From Natrinema mahii (lineage in GTDB: Archaea > Halobacteriota > Halobacteria > Halobacteriales > Natrialbaceae): 64,000 bases of DNA. This document shows, piece by piece, positions 62,344 through 64,000 of this stretch (position 1 is its first letter; each line of letters begins with the position of its first letter). The notes beneath the pieces are model-generated. The model was not told the origin of the DNA. It did no database searches and saw only the letters and a program-made list of their open reading frames with translations. Where the stretch lies: assembly GCA_000690595.2 (NCBI GenBank), contig JHUT02000003.1, positions 248,001 through 312,000 on the forward strand. The letters run 5' to 3'. Position numbers and translations under genes: made by a program.

Positions 62344-62353
62344 TGTTTATGTT
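62344..62353 (+). promoter_or_regulatory. TATA box for the TrmB-like regulator
   Basis: TGTTTATGTT is centred about 28 bases before ATG 62377. This supports that ATG over the TTG at 62365 and predicts a leaderless mRNA. Confidence 0.45.
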
Positions 62354-62376
62354 TCTTCAGCGGGTTGCTCTCGGAC

Positions 62377-63180
62377 ATGGCCAGTCTCAGGGACCTCGGG
62401 CTCTCCGAGTACGAAGCTCGAGCCTACCGATCGCTGCTCAACACCGGCCCCACAACGGCCAAAGAGTTGTCCCGGGCGAGCGACGTCCCGATGGGGCGGA
62501 TCTACGACGTGTTGAACAGTATCGAACAGTACAACCTCGTCCGCAGCCAGACCGCCAGCCGGCCGAAGAAGTACGTCGCCGTCGAACCCTCGACGGCGCT
62601 GGACCGGCTCCTCGAGGACAAGAAACGCGAACTCGAGGAGAAAGCCGACCAGTACGAGTCGATCGTCGACGATCTGGCCGACGAACTGGACGCGGCCGAA
62701 CCCGTCGAGGAGCAGTTCTGGACCGCCGCGGTCGGCCCCGAGGAGACGAAGGACCTGCTCTTAGAGCGGCTGGCGGCCGCCGACCGCGACATCGTGATGG
62801 TCTCGTCGCACCCGTCGCCCCAGTGGGACATGCAGGCCGCCAGCGAGGAGATCAACGCCCAGCTCGAGGACGCACTCGATCGCGGGGTATCGATCGACCT
62901 GCTAATGACTCGGGAGATGGTCGGGTCGATGTCGGAAGAGGTGGGGCGGCGCTACCGGGAGACCTTGCAGCAACGCGAGGACTTCGACGTCCGTACGAAC
63001 GACGACATCACGGGCTCGTTCAACATCATCGACGGCGTCGAGGTCTGCATTCAGGTGCCCAACCCGCTGTCCTCGGGCGAGGCCTTCGCCATGATCGATC
63101 TGAAGGATCCGGAGTTCGCCGCGAACGTCCACGAGGAGTTCGTCCCGCGGTGGGAAGAGGCCGAGCCGCTCGAGTTTTAA
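62377..63180 (+). CDS. TrmB-family transcriptional regulator
   Basis: A 267-residue regulator. Residues about 1-70 form the TrmB winged helix-turn-helix ([36 protein letters not shown]). A heptad-rich helix (about 75-107, [16 protein letters not shown]) likely mediates dimerisation. The C-terminal part (about 115-267) resembles the TrmB C-terminal, phospholipase D-like domain ([29 protein letters not shown]). In haloarchaea TrmB proteins control sugar and central metabolism genes. Its target is unknown here. It converges with mptA, and the two stop codons overlap by 4 bases. Confidence 0.88.
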   Translation: MASLRDLGLSEYEARAYRSLLNTGPTTAKELSRASDVPMGRIYDVLNSIEQYNLVRSQTASRPKKYVAVEPSTALDRLLEDKKRELEEKADQYESIVDDLADELDAAEPVEEQFWTAAVGPEETKDLLLERLAAADRDIVMVSSHPSPQWDMQAASEEINAQLEDALDRGVSIDLLMTREMVGSMSEEVGRRYRETLQQREDFDVRTNDDITGSFNIIDGVEVCIQVPNPLSSGEAFAMIDLKDPEFAANVHEEFVPRWEEAEPLEF

Positions 63181-64000
63181 CGGTCGATCTCGTCGCGGAG
63201 CGTCCCCAGCTTGACGACCCGCTCGGCGTGGGCGTTGTGCTGGTGGATCGACTCGTCGTTGGACTGACTCATCGTGATCACCGCGTCGTCGGCCAGGTGG
63301 TCGAACTCGTCGACGACGCCCTCGGCCAGCGCGCGCACGCAGTCCTCGACGAACTTCGCGTCGGCGTGGGCCGCGTAGGTCATGTGGTCCTCGTCGGGCC
63401 GTTTCGCGAGGTTGTAGATCCGCGCGCTCATCGAGTCCCGGGCGATGTCGATGATGTCGTTCAGGTCGACCTCTGGGTCGCCGCCCGCTTCGACGGTCAG
63501 CGTCGCGTGCCCTCGCTGGGAGTGTCCCGGCTGCGGAACCTCCTCCAAGAACTCCGTGATCGTCTCCTCCTCGACGCCTAAGTCCTCGAGGGTCTCTTTC
63601 GCGCGGGCGGCGGACATCCCCTGCGAGCAGGGACAGACGGTCATCCCGGTGACCGTCGCGCCGATCTCCTCGCGAGTGCCCTCGTCGGTCGCCGTCGCCG
63701 AGGCGACGATGTCGACGGTGTGTTGGGTCTCGCGGTCGCTCGCGGGGGTCTGCTCGCGGCGCATGAACTCCGCTTCCATCGAGACCTCCGCTTTCGAGGT
63801 GTAGTCGTGTTTCTCGAGCAGCCGTTCGGCGGCTTCGCCACAGACCTCCTCGACGCCGTAGGCCTCCTCGCGGGTCGCGTCCTCTAAGATCTCGTCGATG
63901 ACCTCCATGTTGCGGCTCATGTCGGCCCCCTTGCGCCAGCCGGGGAGGTCGACGAAGACCTCGAACTCGGCGGTGAGGACGATCGGTCGCTTCCCCTCGC
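63177..64000 (-). CDS. mptA: GTP cyclohydrolase MptA (partial, runs off the right edge)
   Basis: The visible 274 residues are the C-terminal part of a GTP cyclohydrolase of the IB/MptA type. It opens the imidazole ring of GTP to make 7,8-dihydroneopterin 2',3'-cyclic phosphate. The metal-binding Cys is in [10 protein letters not shown] and the His residues in [16 protein letters not shown]. The frame stays open to the last base of the window ([20 protein letters not shown] before [10 protein letters not shown]), so the ATG at 63920 is internal. About 35-40 N-terminal residues are missing. In haloarchaea this enzyme feeds pterin/folate cofactors and archaeosine in tRNA. Confidence 0.93.
   Translation of the reverse strand, partial: EGKRPIVLTAEFEVFVDLPGWRKGADMSRNMEVIDEILEDATREEAYGVEEVCGEAAERLLEKHDYTSKAEVSMEAEFMRREQTPASDRETQHTVDIVASATATDEGTREEIGATVTGMTVCPCSQGMSAARAKETLEDLGVEEETITEFLEEVPQPGHSQRGHATLTVEAGGDPEVDLNDIIDIARDSMSARIYNLAKRPDEDHMTYAAHADAKFVEDCVRALAEGVVDEFDHLADDAVITMSQSNDESIHQHNAHAERVVKLGTLRDEIDR

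Overview
The window is chromosomal DNA of a haloarchaeon, most likely a member of the Natrialbales close to Natrinema or Haloterrigena. The evidence is high GC, very acidic proteins, frequent CTCGAG, TATA boxes about 26-28 bases upstream of leaderless start codons, Tat-type lipoprotein signals, F420- and MptA-type enzymes, and an Ahb-type haem pathway protein. This assignment is an inference from sequence style, not from a database match.

The dominant theme is fatty-acyl-CoA and related acid catabolism, spread over many short transcription units on both strands. I count five acyl-CoA dehydrogenases (6162, 26467, 31583, 48772, 55244), four acyl-CoA ligases (10329, 16068, 32825, 50067), three thiolase-fold proteins (12109, 27854, 47465), two 3-hydroxyacyl-CoA dehydrogenases (38704, 46370), one enoyl-CoA hydratase (39875), one double-hotdog MaoC protein (13699), a CaiB-type racemase/CoA-transferase (34556), an R2-like ligand-binding oxidase (35807) and several short-chain dehydrogenases. 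Two IclR regulators (5193, 56589) and one TrmB regulator (62377) are plausible local controllers.

Region by region: 1-6 kb holds a partial gene, an SDR, a cyclophilin, an AstE/AspA-type deacylase, a second SDR and an IclR regulator. 6-20.6 kb holds an acyl-CoA dehydrogenase, an MBL-fold hydrolase, an F420 oxidoreductase, a 2-hydroxyacid dehydrogenase, then a CoA ligase / Cys-less thiolase / DUF35 / MaoC / SDR / CoA ligase / MFS cluster and a membrane-anchored molybdopterin enzyme. 20.8-25.3 kb is a CUT1-like ABC importer whose binding-protein gene carries a one-base frameshift. 25.3-40.7 kb is the densest beta-oxidation stretch and ends in a large inverted-repeat element. 41-44.8 kb holds a TrpD-like transferase, a fused AhbA-AhbB sirohaem decarboxylase and two membrane proteins. 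44.8-46.3 kb is AT-rich and contains a decayed IS6-family transposase. 46.4-57.4 kb holds more beta-oxidation genes and a CoA ligase / TAXI-TRAP transporter / glutaryl-CoA-dehydrogenase-like / IclR set. 57.8-64 kb holds small membrane and Tat proteins, tRNA-Ile with partial 3'-end copies, FxsA, a DUF255 thioredoxin-like protein, TrmB and MptA.

The most unusual item is the TAXI-type solute-binding protein at 53937-55010. Its two halves appear in swapped order compared with ordinary TAXI proteins, which suggests a circular permutation. Other notable items are a possible retro-aldolase set (12109-14706), a complete R2lox with its Tyr-Val crosslink residues, and a palindrome shared by the gaps downstream of both IclR genes.
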